Part shown: in pieces, positions 44,424 to 53,623 of the stretch
Numbering within the stretch: the first letter of the stretch is position 1
Layout of the letters: every line of letters begins with the position of its first letter
DNA from: Bact-08 sp964599025
GTDB taxonomy: Bacteria; Bacteroidota; Bacteroidia; Bacteroidales; UBA932
Assembly: GCA_964599025.1 (NCBI GenBank)
Contig: CAZREC010000001.1
Span: forward strand, 50,782 to 114,781
Reading direction: 5' to 3'
Length of the DNA stretch: 64,000 bases
Made by a program: the position numbers and the translations under genes
The notes under the pieces: generated by a model
The model's input: only the letters and a program-made list of their open reading frames with translations
What the model was told of the DNA's origin: nothing
Database searches by the model: none

Positions 44424-46043
44424 TTAGAATGAGTATCCAAAAGCAAGACTCAAAACATTTGCGCTGGTGCCGGCAATGAATGTAGCATCAGGGGCCGATG
44501 TGAATGAGTATTTAGCATCAAGATAAAGTGAACCACCAATAGTTTTCAATCCAACAAAATGCGAGTATCTCAGGCCAACTTCGCCTTGTAACTTACCGGT
44601 AGTAAGATATTCAAATTCACGGTTAAGCAGTGTAGCTTGTTGTTCAGGAATAATATCTTCAGAAATGTTTCCTGTTGCAGTTGAAGAAATATGCTGTGTG
44701 AGTTTGTTTCCGCTTCCTTTGCTGTATGCTCCCAATAATGAGATGTCAATCATACCTTTGCTAAACAAAAAATTCTTTTTTGCCTTTAGGTAACCTGAGT
44801 TTATCTTCATGTCCTGAGTAAAGTAAAAAGGATTGATAAGAGAACTCTGCGACATCTGAGCTAAATGGTGAAAACCTGCTTTAATGTCGAAGGAAGGATT
44901 GCATTTATACTTTCCGAAAGCTATTTCATACTCTGCATTAAAGTTAAAGCTTCTTTTTGCAAAAGTTTTGTTCAGTCCATAATAGTATGTAACATATACA
45001 CCACCAACTCTCTCTTGAGCTGTAACATTGTCAAAGTTGACGGCATCGGTATAGTTTGTATTAATACTCAGGTAGTGTCTTTTATGATTTGCCTCATATT
45101 GAACCTTTCCGGCATATTCATAAATCTCAGCTTCCGATTTAGTATATGCTCTGTCTGCTCCTGGACCTGTAAGACCCTCTTGATTTTTGTATGTGAATTC
45201 ATTGAAAAATTTCAACTTGTTCAAAACAATCTCCAATTGAAGCGAACCACCATTAATGACATCGGTAAATGGTCTAGAAAGATTCAAGGCATCTTGTGTC
45301 CATGTGTCAAACATTCCAAACCAAAGGCCCTTGAACAGATAACCATTGTAAATAATATCATCTTCGGCAACTTTTGAGAATTTAACGTCTTCATGGAATT
45401 TTCTGTAATAGTAGTTTGCCCCAATATTGAGGATTCCTGCTCTGTATGCAAGACCGCCTGTTACTTCAAAATCGAGAAGATTAGTTGCGTGCCTCAGGTC
45501 CTTTCTTTTTGCAAGGTTTGCAGTTTCGTAATTAATCAACATACCAATGAAAAGATTTTTGGTCAACGGAGTAGAAATACCTCCGGAAAGCTTGTAACTC
45601 TCCTTTGCTTTTTCTGCAGGTCTGTCATCTGCAACAGTCAGAAGATATCTCTCAGGATAGATAAGGCCAGACCATGTCATATCCTGTCCGGTAAAGTTAT
45701 TGTAGTCAATTTTTCCAAAGAAAGTGGTCTTGTTTATCTTCTTGTACGAAGATGTTCTAAGCCCAAAATTGAAACTGTTGTTTGACTCATTGTAATTTAC
45801 GAAATCACCGTCATTTTTGCCCATATAGGCCTCTATGAAAGAAGAGCTCTTAAAGTCTATGAAATGCAGACCTGCTGCATTGTAGCTGTTGGTCCATGTT
45901 TGTTTACCCTGAAGGTCTTCAAAGTGATACAAACACCTCTCCTGCACCTGTTTTCTGTTCTGGCCATTAATCGACGAGTTGAAACAGAGTTGCGAAAGAA
46001 CGAGTGCAGATATTATCAGTATATATTTTTGTTTAAATTTCAT
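44424..46043 (-). CDS. Outer membrane beta-barrel protein (DUF6850-like), last gene of protease operon
   Basis: 539-residue exported protein with a signal peptide (about 1-27) and a long run of amphipathic strands with alternating aromatics, as in outer-membrane barrels; it ends LSLAFGYSF with a C-terminal Phe. I associate it with the DUF6850 family from overall look, with moderate confidence. It is the last of six closely spaced genes (15 bases from the DUF4876 gene). Function unknown; its place suggests a barrel working with the TonB-dependent receptor. Confidence 0.75.
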   Translation of the reverse strand: MKFKQKYILIISALVLSQLCFNSSINGQNRKQVQERCLYHFEDLQGKQTWTNSYNAAGLHFIDFKSSSFIEAYMGKNDGDFVNYNESNNSFNFGLRTSSYKKINKTTFFGKIDYNNFTGQDMTWSGLIYPERYLLTVADDRPAEKAKESYKLSGGISTPLTKNLFIGMLINYETANLAKRKDLRHATNLLDFEVTGGLAYRAGILNIGANYYYRKFHEDVKFSKVAEDDIIYNGYLFKGLWFGMFDTWTQDALNLSRPFTDVINGGSLQLEIVLNKLKFFNEFTYKNQEGLTGPGADRAYTKSEAEIYEYAGKVQYEANHKRHYLSINTNYTDAVNFDNVTAQERVGGVYVTYYYGLNKTFAKRSFNFNAEYEIAFGKYKCNPSFDIKAGFHHLAQMSQSSLINPFYFTQDMKINSGYLKAKKNFLFSKGMIDISLLGAYSKGSGNKLTQHISSTATGNISEDIIPEQQATLLNREFEYLTTGKLQGEVGLRYSHFVGLKTIGGSLYLDAKYSFTSAPDATFIAGTSANVLSLAFGYSF

Positions 46044-46058
46044 AATCCTGGTTTTTCA

Positions 46059-47327
46059 CTATTGTTTAATCGATTGGCTAGCTCTGACTTCAAAATCATT
46101 TCCAGAGTTGTTGGTATCCATGTATACAATTCTGCCACCTGCCAGTTGAGTGGCTGCTGCATCTATCTTTCTGTGAATTGTTTTGCCAAGATACCTGTCT
46201 GCATCCTCCATCAGGACATATGTGGCATCCACTGTTGCCGGTAACCTTTTATAGCGGGTAGTGACATCAAATGCTTCAACACCGTCAAGTATCCATGAAG
46301 ATGGAATCATAACATATTCGGTAGCGGATGTAGAACCCGGTTTACGTTTTTTGTTTGCAGGATTGTTAACATAAGCCTGAGCGCCCACAACAGGTATCCT
46401 GAATATAACAGGTGCCGGACACACTGCAGAGAACGGGTAGGCAGTGGCGGTACCCTCTTTCCAAAGTAGGTTAAGCCAGTGATTAGCCAGATTTGGACCA
46501 GGAGAGGGGTGATACGATGCAAGAGAGTATCTCTGATTGTAACAAACCCAATATCCGGGAACATTAAGATTTACAGACATTGGACGTAAGATAGTGTGGT
46601 CAATCGCTCCATTTAGTGCCACAACTGCCTGTTCTCCCGGTTGAAGAGGATGTTGTCTTCCTGTTCCCGGAAATTGCCAGATTGCTTCAACTATTGGAAG
46701 AGTATCGCTTATCACTCTTTGTCCGTCTTTCATATAACTCCATGGTGTTGGAGCTGTTGATGGAGCATTGTATGGCTCCACAACACCAAAACAAACACTG
46801 TCCAGATATGCCACTTCGTCGCTGTTGTTGTAGACAGAAAAGTATTTGTCAAATTGATATGTCTTGAGGTCGGTACCGGTACATCCCCTGTAATACACCT
46901 CTTTGATTATAAGCTGACCTGCAAAAGAGAGAGCAAGGTCAACATTAAGGTTCACGTTTCCTTTGTCTGCCTCAATCATCCTTACCTGGTCTATACTTCT
47001 GTTGAAAATAGGAATTGCGCCTGATATAGGAGTCCCTTTATCGGTAACAGAAACGCGGTAAAAACCATATTGAAGGTCAATTGACACCTTCCCTTGAGCA
47101 TCTGTTTCTAGGTTATAGACAGCGCCGTTTGTCGGGTTTGTGATAGTGACATCGGCCCCTGCTTTCCTCTCTGACTCATAACCCTGCGGGTATTGCAGAG
47201 TTATGTTTAACTTTTTAGAACCCGTAGCATACGGATTCTGTCCGGCCAGATCTTGCAATTTGTTGTCACAAGATGTAAGCAGACCAAAAAAAGCTAATAT
47301 AATGGATATGTAAAAAACTTTTTTCAT
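46059..47327 (-). CDS. DUF4876 domain lipoprotein
   Basis: 422-residue lipoprotein (lipobox GLLTSC DNKLQ). Residues about 40-135 form a beta-sandwich (TLQYPQGYESERKAGADVTITN ... YGFYRVSVTDKG) that resembles a carboxypeptidase-regulatory or collagen-binding-B-like fold. The rest contains IIKEVYYRGCTGTDLKTYQFDKYFSVYNNSDE, a lamin-tail-domain-like segment typical of DUF4876. It lies 12 bases after the receptor gene and probably is a surface partner of it. Confidence 0.82.
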   Translation of the reverse strand: MKKVFYISIILAFFGLLTSCDNKLQDLAGQNPYATGSKKLNITLQYPQGYESERKAGADVTITNPTNGAVYNLETDAQGKVSIDLQYGFYRVSVTDKGTPISGAIPIFNRSIDQVRMIEADKGNVNLNVDLALSFAGQLIIKEVYYRGCTGTDLKTYQFDKYFSVYNNSDEVAYLDSVCFGVVEPYNAPSTAPTPWSYMKDGQRVISDTLPIVEAIWQFPGTGRQHPLQPGEQAVVALNGAIDHTILRPMSVNLNVPGYWVCYNQRYSLASYHPSPGPNLANHWLNLLWKEGTATAYPFSAVCPAPVIFRIPVVGAQAYVNNPANKKRKPGSTSATEYVMIPSSWILDGVEAFDVTTRYKRLPATVDATYVLMEDADRYLGKTIHRKIDAAATQLAGGRIVYMDTNNSGNDFEVRASQSIKQ

Positions 47328-47339
47328 GTTTCTATTTGT

Positions 47340-50216
47340 TTATAATTTTATTCTTAGGGTTGCGCCATATGCAAAGCCGATATTTCTGGCAGTCTTGATA
47401 TCTGTTGCCCAGCTTCGTATGTATGGGTTACTCTTAGTAAAGTTGTTCACATAGAAAGAGAAAGAGGCCAAATCGCCAATCTCTTTTGTAATACTAATGT
47501 TAGACATAAAGTATGGTCCGTTACCGTCTCTTGCAAAAGAGTAAACGGTATTAGAGCTGCCAACCAGATAAGCTAGACCAGGGTTCTGAGTAAGTGCTGC
47601 CTGAGTAAACGGATGAACCTTCTGATCTATACCCATATACGCTACTGGCCATACACCTGAATAATACTCTTTTTGATTATAAACACTTCCACTAACCTTG
47701 TTCCCGTTTTCGTCAACAAGATATGCCCATTCCTTACCATTGTAGTATGTCAGGTTCTGCGATTGCGAATACAGTGTTGCCTCAATTCTTAACGAAATAG
47801 TCATACGAATTTCCGGAATGTGTGTTGTAGCTGTAAAATTTGCTGTCGCACCGTCTTTCCAGCTACCATTATAGGTAGTTGTATTTGATGTGTTTCCAAG
47901 ATAATATCCGACAAACTCGTACGATCTGCCTGTATTTGTAGGCAATGTTGAGTGAGGAATGTTTCTGTACGAAGACTGAAGTCTCTCTGTAACATTCTTT
48001 GAATATGAATATCTGGCGTCAAATCTGAAAGATGTACGCAGGGCTTCAATCTTGCCAAAGTCTACAGTTAGTTCGACCCCCTGATTTGTACTAGGTTCGC
48101 CGTTTGTCTGCATACCATTCTGGATAAATGTAGTATCCCTTACAGATGTTGGAATGAGAACCTCTGTAGAACCAGCAATATCTTTGTTTCTTACATATAC
48201 ATCACCAGTTAACTTATCAACTCTGAATTCAGGATTGGTAGGTATAGCAAAGTTCTCGTCAGACTTTTTGAATGCATAAGGAACGTGATAATATTCAGTA
48301 ATATAAGGAGTTCTTGATTTGTTATTATAATAAACCAGAGAGATGGCGACGCCTCCTATGTTAGCATCCAGACCGGCTTCAATATTTCTGCTTGTTGACC
48401 ATTTAAGATTTGGATTGAAATAATCACGGAATACATTTGTGTTGAAAACATAGAAATAGCTGTTGTTTGCACCGTAGTTTTTGGAATATACCCGTATGTC
48501 CCGGTATTTATCTTGCGGATAAAGAACGGAAAGAGAAGGTAGCTTTTCCATGATTCCCCAACCGCCTCTTACGCTAAGACTTCTAAGAAATCCTTCATTG
48601 CCTCTTCTTTCGATTAATGAGTACTTTCCGTTAAAACGAGGAGAGAGCGACACTGCATTCTTGTATGCCATGTTTTTTATAATGTTGCCTTCCAGACGAA
48701 CACCACCAATTAGTGATAGAGAGGTGCTTCCGATAGGAAGTGTAAGATTATCCTCAAGATAACCACTCCAGTTGTGAAGGAAAGGGATCTCAGAATAAGG
48801 TCTCGGTCTGAAACCATCGGGAAGAAGGTTTTTCTCATAATATTCACCCTCTCCAATATTGCCACTGCTTGTCCAGCTGAAACCGGCCTTTATCTTGTTG
48901 CTGATATTGCCATATTTTTTGTTCAGATTGGCCTTTACAGCTGCACCAAAGTTCAACCCCTTGCTGTCTATAACCTTAAGGTTATAAAACTGGGCAGGAA
49001 GATAGTTGCTTTCGTGGTAACCATTCTCGGTAGTATTAGAAGCAGGCTGAATTCCAACATAAGAGAAATAGGTGTTACTCTTACTGATTTCGTCCTGATA
49101 GCTTCCGTTGATACTAAAGTCCATGCTTGTTATCCAGTTGCTGTTTATAAGCCAGTTTGCAGATGCTCCTACCCTGAGTGCATTGTCGGCTGTGGATGAC
49201 CAGGTATCCTTATATGTGTCGGGATCTTGTTTAGAATCCTGACGACCGATAGTTCCACCAATGTTCAAGTTAAACTGAATTGGTTGTTTTTCGCGGTTGA
49301 ATGTATTTGAGTAGTTAAGGCCATATCCATTTCTGAAATACGTTGTATAAGGAGAAACAGGATCTGAGAATGCATGAGCATATTCAGCGTTTATATTAAC
49401 AATACCCCTGTCTTTCATAAGGTCGAACCCTTTACTCACCGATACCTGCTTAGTAGTAGGGTTAAGTGATACTGAAGCTGAATATGGAGACCGTCCTTTT
49501 TTAGTCTTTATGATAACCATACCAGAGGTCAAGTCACCATACTCTACAGAAGGAACACCGGTGATAACCTCAATTGATTCAAAATTGGAAACGGAGAGGT
49601 TTCTTGTATCTGCTCCGGTAGCTTCTCCTGAAATTTTACTGTTTGAAGACAAACGTACACCGTCAACCTCAACCGCCGTACCAAAGCTACCGTTTCCGTC
49701 GCCACCGCGTAATGAGAAAACGCTGGGTGACATAAGGTTTGGATTAACAGTTTTACCACCAGGCATCAAACTCATAATATCTGTCGGATTGATTACCTGA
49801 AGGTGGTTAATGGCCTGTCTGTCCATCTTTGTAGATGTGTTAAGCGAACTCTTGCTACCTTGTGCCGTAACAATTACTGTCTCAAGCTTAAGGTTGTCTT
49901 CTAGTAGTTTAAAAGAGAGGTTTTCAAGATCTCTTTCAATAGTAATACTGGTTTCTAATGTTTGAAATCCCAAACATGTAATAACCAATTTTGTAGTTCC
50001 GGAAGGTACTTTGTTTATAGAGAACTGACCTTTTGAGTCGGTAGTTCCCCAAAGATTAAGATCCGGAAGAGTTACCAAAGCCATCTCAATGGGTATTTTC
50101 GAGTCGGCCTCGTAAATGAACCCTTTAACTGAGTAGAGCTTTCTGGTTGTCTGGGCCGACATAATTGTTGTTAGCCCAAAACAGAGAAGAAAAAACACTA
50201 ATAGTTTCCTTTTCAT
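47340..50216 (-). CDS. TonB-dependent receptor
   Basis: 958-residue outer-membrane receptor. A signal peptide (about 1-21) is followed by a CarboxypepD_reg-like domain (about 28-110, KVPSGTTKLVITCLGFQTLE), a plug (about 120-250, ETVIVTAQGSKSSLN, VFSLRGGDGNGSFGTAVEVDGV, GVPSVEYGDLTSGMVIIKTKKG) and a barrel to the end (ATLRIKL). There is no STN domain, so it does not signal as the SusC-like protein at 30.9 kb does. It is in the middle of the six-gene operon with proteases upstream, which suggests it imports their product. Substrate unknown. Confidence 0.93.
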   Translation of the reverse strand: MKRKLLVFFLLCFGLTTIMSAQTTRKLYSVKGFIYEADSKIPIEMALVTLPDLNLWGTTDSKGQFSINKVPSGTTKLVITCLGFQTLETSITIERDLENLSFKLLEDNLKLETVIVTAQGSKSSLNTSTKMDRQAINHLQVINPTDIMSLMPGGKTVNPNLMSPSVFSLRGGDGNGSFGTAVEVDGVRLSSNSKISGEATGADTRNLSVSNFESIEVITGVPSVEYGDLTSGMVIIKTKKGRSPYSASVSLNPTTKQVSVSKGFDLMKDRGIVNINAEYAHAFSDPVSPYTTYFRNGYGLNYSNTFNREKQPIQFNLNIGGTIGRQDSKQDPDTYKDTWSSTADNALRVGASANWLINSNWITSMDFSINGSYQDEISKSNTYFSYVGIQPASNTTENGYHESNYLPAQFYNLKVIDSKGLNFGAAVKANLNKKYGNISNKIKAGFSWTSSGNIGEGEYYEKNLLPDGFRPRPYSEIPFLHNWSGYLEDNLTLPIGSTSLSLIGGVRLEGNIIKNMAYKNAVSLSPRFNGKYSLIERRGNEGFLRSLSVRGGWGIMEKLPSLSVLYPQDKYRDIRVYSKNYGANNSYFYVFNTNVFRDYFNPNLKWSTSRNIEAGLDANIGGVAISLVYYNNKSRTPYITEYYHVPYAFKKSDENFAIPTNPEFRVDKLTGDVYVRNKDIAGSTEVLIPTSVRDTTFIQNGMQTNGEPSTNQGVELTVDFGKIEALRTSFRFDARYSYSKNVTERLQSSYRNIPHSTLPTNTGRSYEFVGYYLGNTSNTTTYNGSWKDGATANFTATTHIPEIRMTISLRIEATLYSQSQNLTYYNGKEWAYLVDENGNKVSGSVYNQKEYYSGVWPVAYMGIDQKVHPFTQAALTQNPGLAYLVGSSNTVYSFARDGNGPYFMSNISITKEIGDLASFSFYVNNFTKSNPYIRSWATDIKTARNIGFAYGATLRIKL

Positions 50217-50246
50217 AGTTGTGATAGTTAGTTTAATATATATGAT

Positions 50247-51908
50247 CTAGTAGCGTAAAAGCGGGTTTGTTACAGGTAATGGTTTCTCCTTTTTATAGGA
50301 TAGGTTATTCAGTTCAATATCGTCTAATAAAATTGCCTTTGGTAATGTCACTGTTAATGGATTATTGTCGATAAGGAGAGACATAGTCTGTTCCTTATTG
50401 GATACGGAGCGTATTCTCTTTAAAACGGCGATGTTGATAGTCGTAAGAAGAGCCGCTGATTTCACAAGCGTCTCAACACCCGTTTTAACATCTACCTTGT
50501 ATATAAGAGTAGAAATATTGCTCCTCAATTCCGGATAGCGTCTGATAATATATGTATATTTAAGACCCTCTTCGGCTGCCGCTTTTAATAGCTCTCTCTT
50601 CATCTTTTCCGGACTCTTTCCTATACTGGTGCCTATTGTCAGTAATGTAGGGATAAGATTGTATGAAACATCTGTTCCTGTTGTACTGAAACGCAGGCTA
50701 CTTGTGGGAACCAAGCCACTGTCGGCAGGAGATCTGCCAGATATTAGCCTCTTTAAAATGCCTTTATCAACAATTATTATCTCACCGTCTTTTCTGATTC
50801 CTTCTGCATCAATGTTAATATAGCCAGGCAGTGGAGCTCCATTATATGTAGATAGGAATGATAGATCTTTTATAGTTATTTTCTGGTCTATTAACTTCTT
50901 GCCAATGCGAGAAACGAGCGATTTATCAATCTTGGAAATCCTTGCCGCACCACTGTTCATATTTATATTGTCCCTTCGGGCAACAATGCCGTTTTTCATA
51001 ATTAGATTTTCCATAAACAGCTTATAGACAGATTGATTTTCGAACAGAACAGGTCCGCAATAATATTCGTCAATCTCTTTTGAAGCAGAGATCTCCTTCA
51101 ATAAACCTATCATTGTTTCAATTTTTGAGACAATCTGTGAATTTGATGGAAGAAAATCATCTCCTGAAGCAATAATTTCAATTTTATCTGAGTGCTCCTG
51201 ACCGGATTCATCCAGAATGGTAGCTTCAATAATAATTGTAGATAGTGCCACCGGCTGTACAAACCGTGTCCCCTCAGTATTGTAGAAATAATAAAAAGTG
51301 TTTGAAGCGGAATAATCTACATTTGATTTTACAATATATGGATGTTTCATGAAAACCGACGACAGCTCCCTTAATCTTTCCTCCCACATCTCTCTTCTGA
51401 AAAGGATTTTTTTGAATTCTACAGTATCTTTTACAAATGGTTCAGATTTAATAAAATCAGGAAATTTTTTTGTTCCGGCTGAGGCCGATTTCTGTTTTAA
51501 TGTTCTTGCTGCATCTTTGTAAGATGCATCTGTAGCAAGCCACAGGACCCGTCTCAGCTGAGTCAGGTCGTTTTCCGAAGAGGCCTTGCTGGAAGTTAGT
51601 TCTGAAGAAAAATTGGTAATACTGGAATTATAATAATCACCCAGAAGTAATTTGACTGAAATATTCCTGAAACGAGGCATTTCCCGGGAATAGACTATTG
51701 CACCTAATGAAGACCGGATGTCGAGAACCTCTTTGTCTATTACAGAATAACTTATATAGAAAGGCTTTGGTGATCCTGGCAGCAGGAGACTATCCATACC
51801 CCTTTGAGCCTCTTTTTTCATTGCTCCGAATATAATATCCTTTCCCTCCTGAGAATATAGATCTGCAGAGAGTAAAAAAGTTAATATATATATAAATATT
51901 TTTTTCAT
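50247..51908 (-). CDS. Exported TldE/PmbA-like protein
   Basis: 553-residue protein with a signal peptide (about 1-20), so it acts outside the cytoplasm. The body matches the TldD/PmbA fold in order (VDYSASNTFYYFYNTEGTRFVQP, GPVLFENQSVYKLFMENLI, GAPLPGYINIDAEGIRKDG, STTGTDVSYNLIPTLLTIG), but there is no HExxxH motif. This is the pattern of TldE, the non-catalytic half of the TldD/TldE heterodimer. The catalytic partner gene lies directly upstream (14 bases). Known TldD/TldE pairs are cytoplasmic, so an exported pair is notable. Confidence 0.85.
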   Translation of the reverse strand: MKKIFIYILTFLLSADLYSQEGKDIIFGAMKKEAQRGMDSLLLPGSPKPFYISYSVIDKEVLDIRSSLGAIVYSREMPRFRNISVKLLLGDYYNSSITNFSSELTSSKASSENDLTQLRRVLWLATDASYKDAARTLKQKSASAGTKKFPDFIKSEPFVKDTVEFKKILFRREMWEERLRELSSVFMKHPYIVKSNVDYSASNTFYYFYNTEGTRFVQPVALSTIIIEATILDESGQEHSDKIEIIASGDDFLPSNSQIVSKIETMIGLLKEISASKEIDEYYCGPVLFENQSVYKLFMENLIMKNGIVARRDNINMNSGAARISKIDKSLVSRIGKKLIDQKITIKDLSFLSTYNGAPLPGYINIDAEGIRKDGEIIIVDKGILKRLISGRSPADSGLVPTSSLRFSTTGTDVSYNLIPTLLTIGTSIGKSPEKMKRELLKAAAEEGLKYTYIIRRYPELRSNISTLIYKVDVKTGVETLVKSAALLTTINIAVLKRIRSVSNKEQTMSLLIDNNPLTVTLPKAILLDDIELNNLSYKKEKPLPVTNPLLRY

Positions 51909-51922
51909 TGATTGTCGTGAAA

Positions 51923-53623
51923 TTAAGGTCTGGCCAGGATTGGTGGAAGGTTGCCTGATTTTGGTTTCATCTGAAGTTCAACTTTTGATACAAGAATAGC
52001 AGGGGATATTGCCGATACGGGCACGTATCCCGAGATTGACCCACAACTGCCTATAAAACATTCGAAATGACCACCGGCACAGACAATGTTTGAAAACATA
52101 GACAACGGAGTACCAATAAGATCTACACCTCTTACCAGTTCATCCTCTCTTCCATCTACATATACACGATATACCTCCAGGGGAGTTACATTAAATGCAT
52201 TAGGGCTGTTTCTGCCGGTCATTGTAAATCCTCCGGTTACCTCCTTGAAATAAAAACCATATTCCTTTCCCTGTTTTTTTGCCTCTTCTTTTAGCAATGT
52301 CCTGAGCTCCTCATCGCTCTTAGGGTCGCTTGTTTCAACAATAAGGTTTGACTGACGAGACGAAGGATCATAACCAACTTCCGCTCTTGCATGTCCGTTT
52401 GACTCAGGAAACCCCTCGATTGCCGTTCTGCTCATAAGAAAATCATTAAGTACACCGTTTTTGACAACCACTACTCTTTTACCACTCACCCCTTGGTCGT
52501 CATATTTATAGTAACCATTAAGATCCTGTCCTTTATAAACACTAAGTGAAGGATCGTCGAAAACAGATAGGGCGGCTGGCAAAACAGAGATGCCAACCAT
52601 TTTTTTGAATGTTTGTCCGTCACCATCGCTTTTCATCTTCTGTCCCTCAATTCTGTGACCGAAAATTTCATGAAAAAACACCCCACTTGTTGATCCGGAA
52701 AGCAAAGCAGGGCCTGTAAATGGCTGAACTAAAGGAGCTTCTCTCAGTCGAATGAGTCGGTCGGCCAAGTCTTTGATGTCTTTCTCTATCTTATTGGCAG
52801 CTGGAAAATCCTTTTGATCAAAGGCAAAATAGGTAATTGCCAACGGAAGATCCATTCCATCCTCCGCTTTCACCGATGCTCTGATCATCAAGAAATTATG
52901 CGCAAGATTATGTACAATGGAAGCACCTTCGGTAGAAACGAAATATTTCCTGACGAGTTCTTGTCTTATAACTACAGAGGATTTAATAATATCGGGATAC
53001 TTTAAAAATTCCGCAGAGTATCTTTTAGTCAGCTCTTTTGATTTTTCAATGTCCAGTTCCTGTTTATTGTAGTCTATTGGTGCTTCGTAGTATTGTTCAA
53101 CTTTTACGGGAGTGAAATCAGGTGACTTGTCACTCTCTTCTGTCTTGACGCCTCTTGAAGATCTCATCTCCTGATACTTTGCCAGACCGTATTTATATCT
53201 CGATATGAATTCCCGCCAAAGAATTTGCCTGACAGCAGCCTCTCCTTCAAAAGCTTCATAAGGAAGCATCAGCGGTTCTGGCGATGACATAAGTGGCATT
53301 GATGTTCCCGGAGTATTGTTGTGGAAATTGTCAAAATCCATGGTTCCTACTCTTATCTCAGGAAGAGCTGCAACAACCCGGTTCCGGGAGATGTTGTTTA
53401 TGACTCCAAATGAAGCGTCAACAGTTGTCGTCCTGACATCATCCACCCTGCAACTTAAGAAATATGGCGGTATTTTTTCTGCCTTAAGTTCTTTATAATA
53501 AGTATTCACTTCTTTAGAAAGAATCTCAAGTAGCTTGTCCTGCTCCTGTGCCTTCACATTTGAAGCACAAAAGAGGGCTATTATATTTATAAATAAGAGT
53601 TTTATAAAAAAGCTACGATTCAT
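51923..53623 (-). CDS. Exported TldD-like metallopeptidase
   Basis: 566-residue protein with a signal peptide (about 1-25). The TldD zinc motif HEIFGH is at 318-323 (GVFFHEIFGHRIEGQKMK), preceded by GPALLSGSTS and followed by GVSGKRVVVVKNGVLNDFLMSR and NLIVETSDPKSDEEL, and ends with a conserved Cys-rich segment (IVCAGGHFECFIGSCGS). TldD cleaves leader peptides or unfolded peptides in a channel formed with TldE. Its start overlaps the upstream metalloprotease gene by 11 bases, so the two are probably translationally coupled. Confidence 0.9.
   Translation of the reverse strand: MNRSFFIKLLFINIIALFCASNVKAQEQDKLLEILSKEVNTYYKELKAEKIPPYFLSCRVDDVRTTTVDASFGVINNISRNRVVAALPEIRVGTMDFDNFHNNTPGTSMPLMSSPEPLMLPYEAFEGEAAVRQILWREFISRYKYGLAKYQEMRSSRGVKTEESDKSPDFTPVKVEQYYEAPIDYNKQELDIEKSKELTKRYSAEFLKYPDIIKSSVVIRQELVRKYFVSTEGASIVHNLAHNFLMIRASVKAEDGMDLPLAITYFAFDQKDFPAANKIEKDIKDLADRLIRLREAPLVQPFTGPALLSGSTSGVFFHEIFGHRIEGQKMKSDGDGQTFKKMVGISVLPAALSVFDDPSLSVYKGQDLNGYYKYDDQGVSGKRVVVVKNGVLNDFLMSRTAIEGFPESNGHARAEVGYDPSSRQSNLIVETSDPKSDEELRTLLKEEAKKQGKEYGFYFKEVTGGFTMTGRNSPNAFNVTPLEVYRVYVDGREDELVRGVDLIGTPLSMFSNIVCAGGHFECFIGSCGSISGYVPVSAISPAILVSKVELQMKPKSGNLPPILARP

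Noticed and set aside
44865..45377. A 170-codon plus-strand frame within the DUF6850-like gene
   Set aside because: It is antisense to a real gene of the operon, has no leader and no family resemblance.
50247..53623. TldD/TldE pair as the lasso leader protease
   Set aside because: The pair is 9-12 kb away on the opposite strand, with a kinase unit between, and is exported, whereas lasso leader removal is cytoplasmic and by a transglutaminase-like enzyme.
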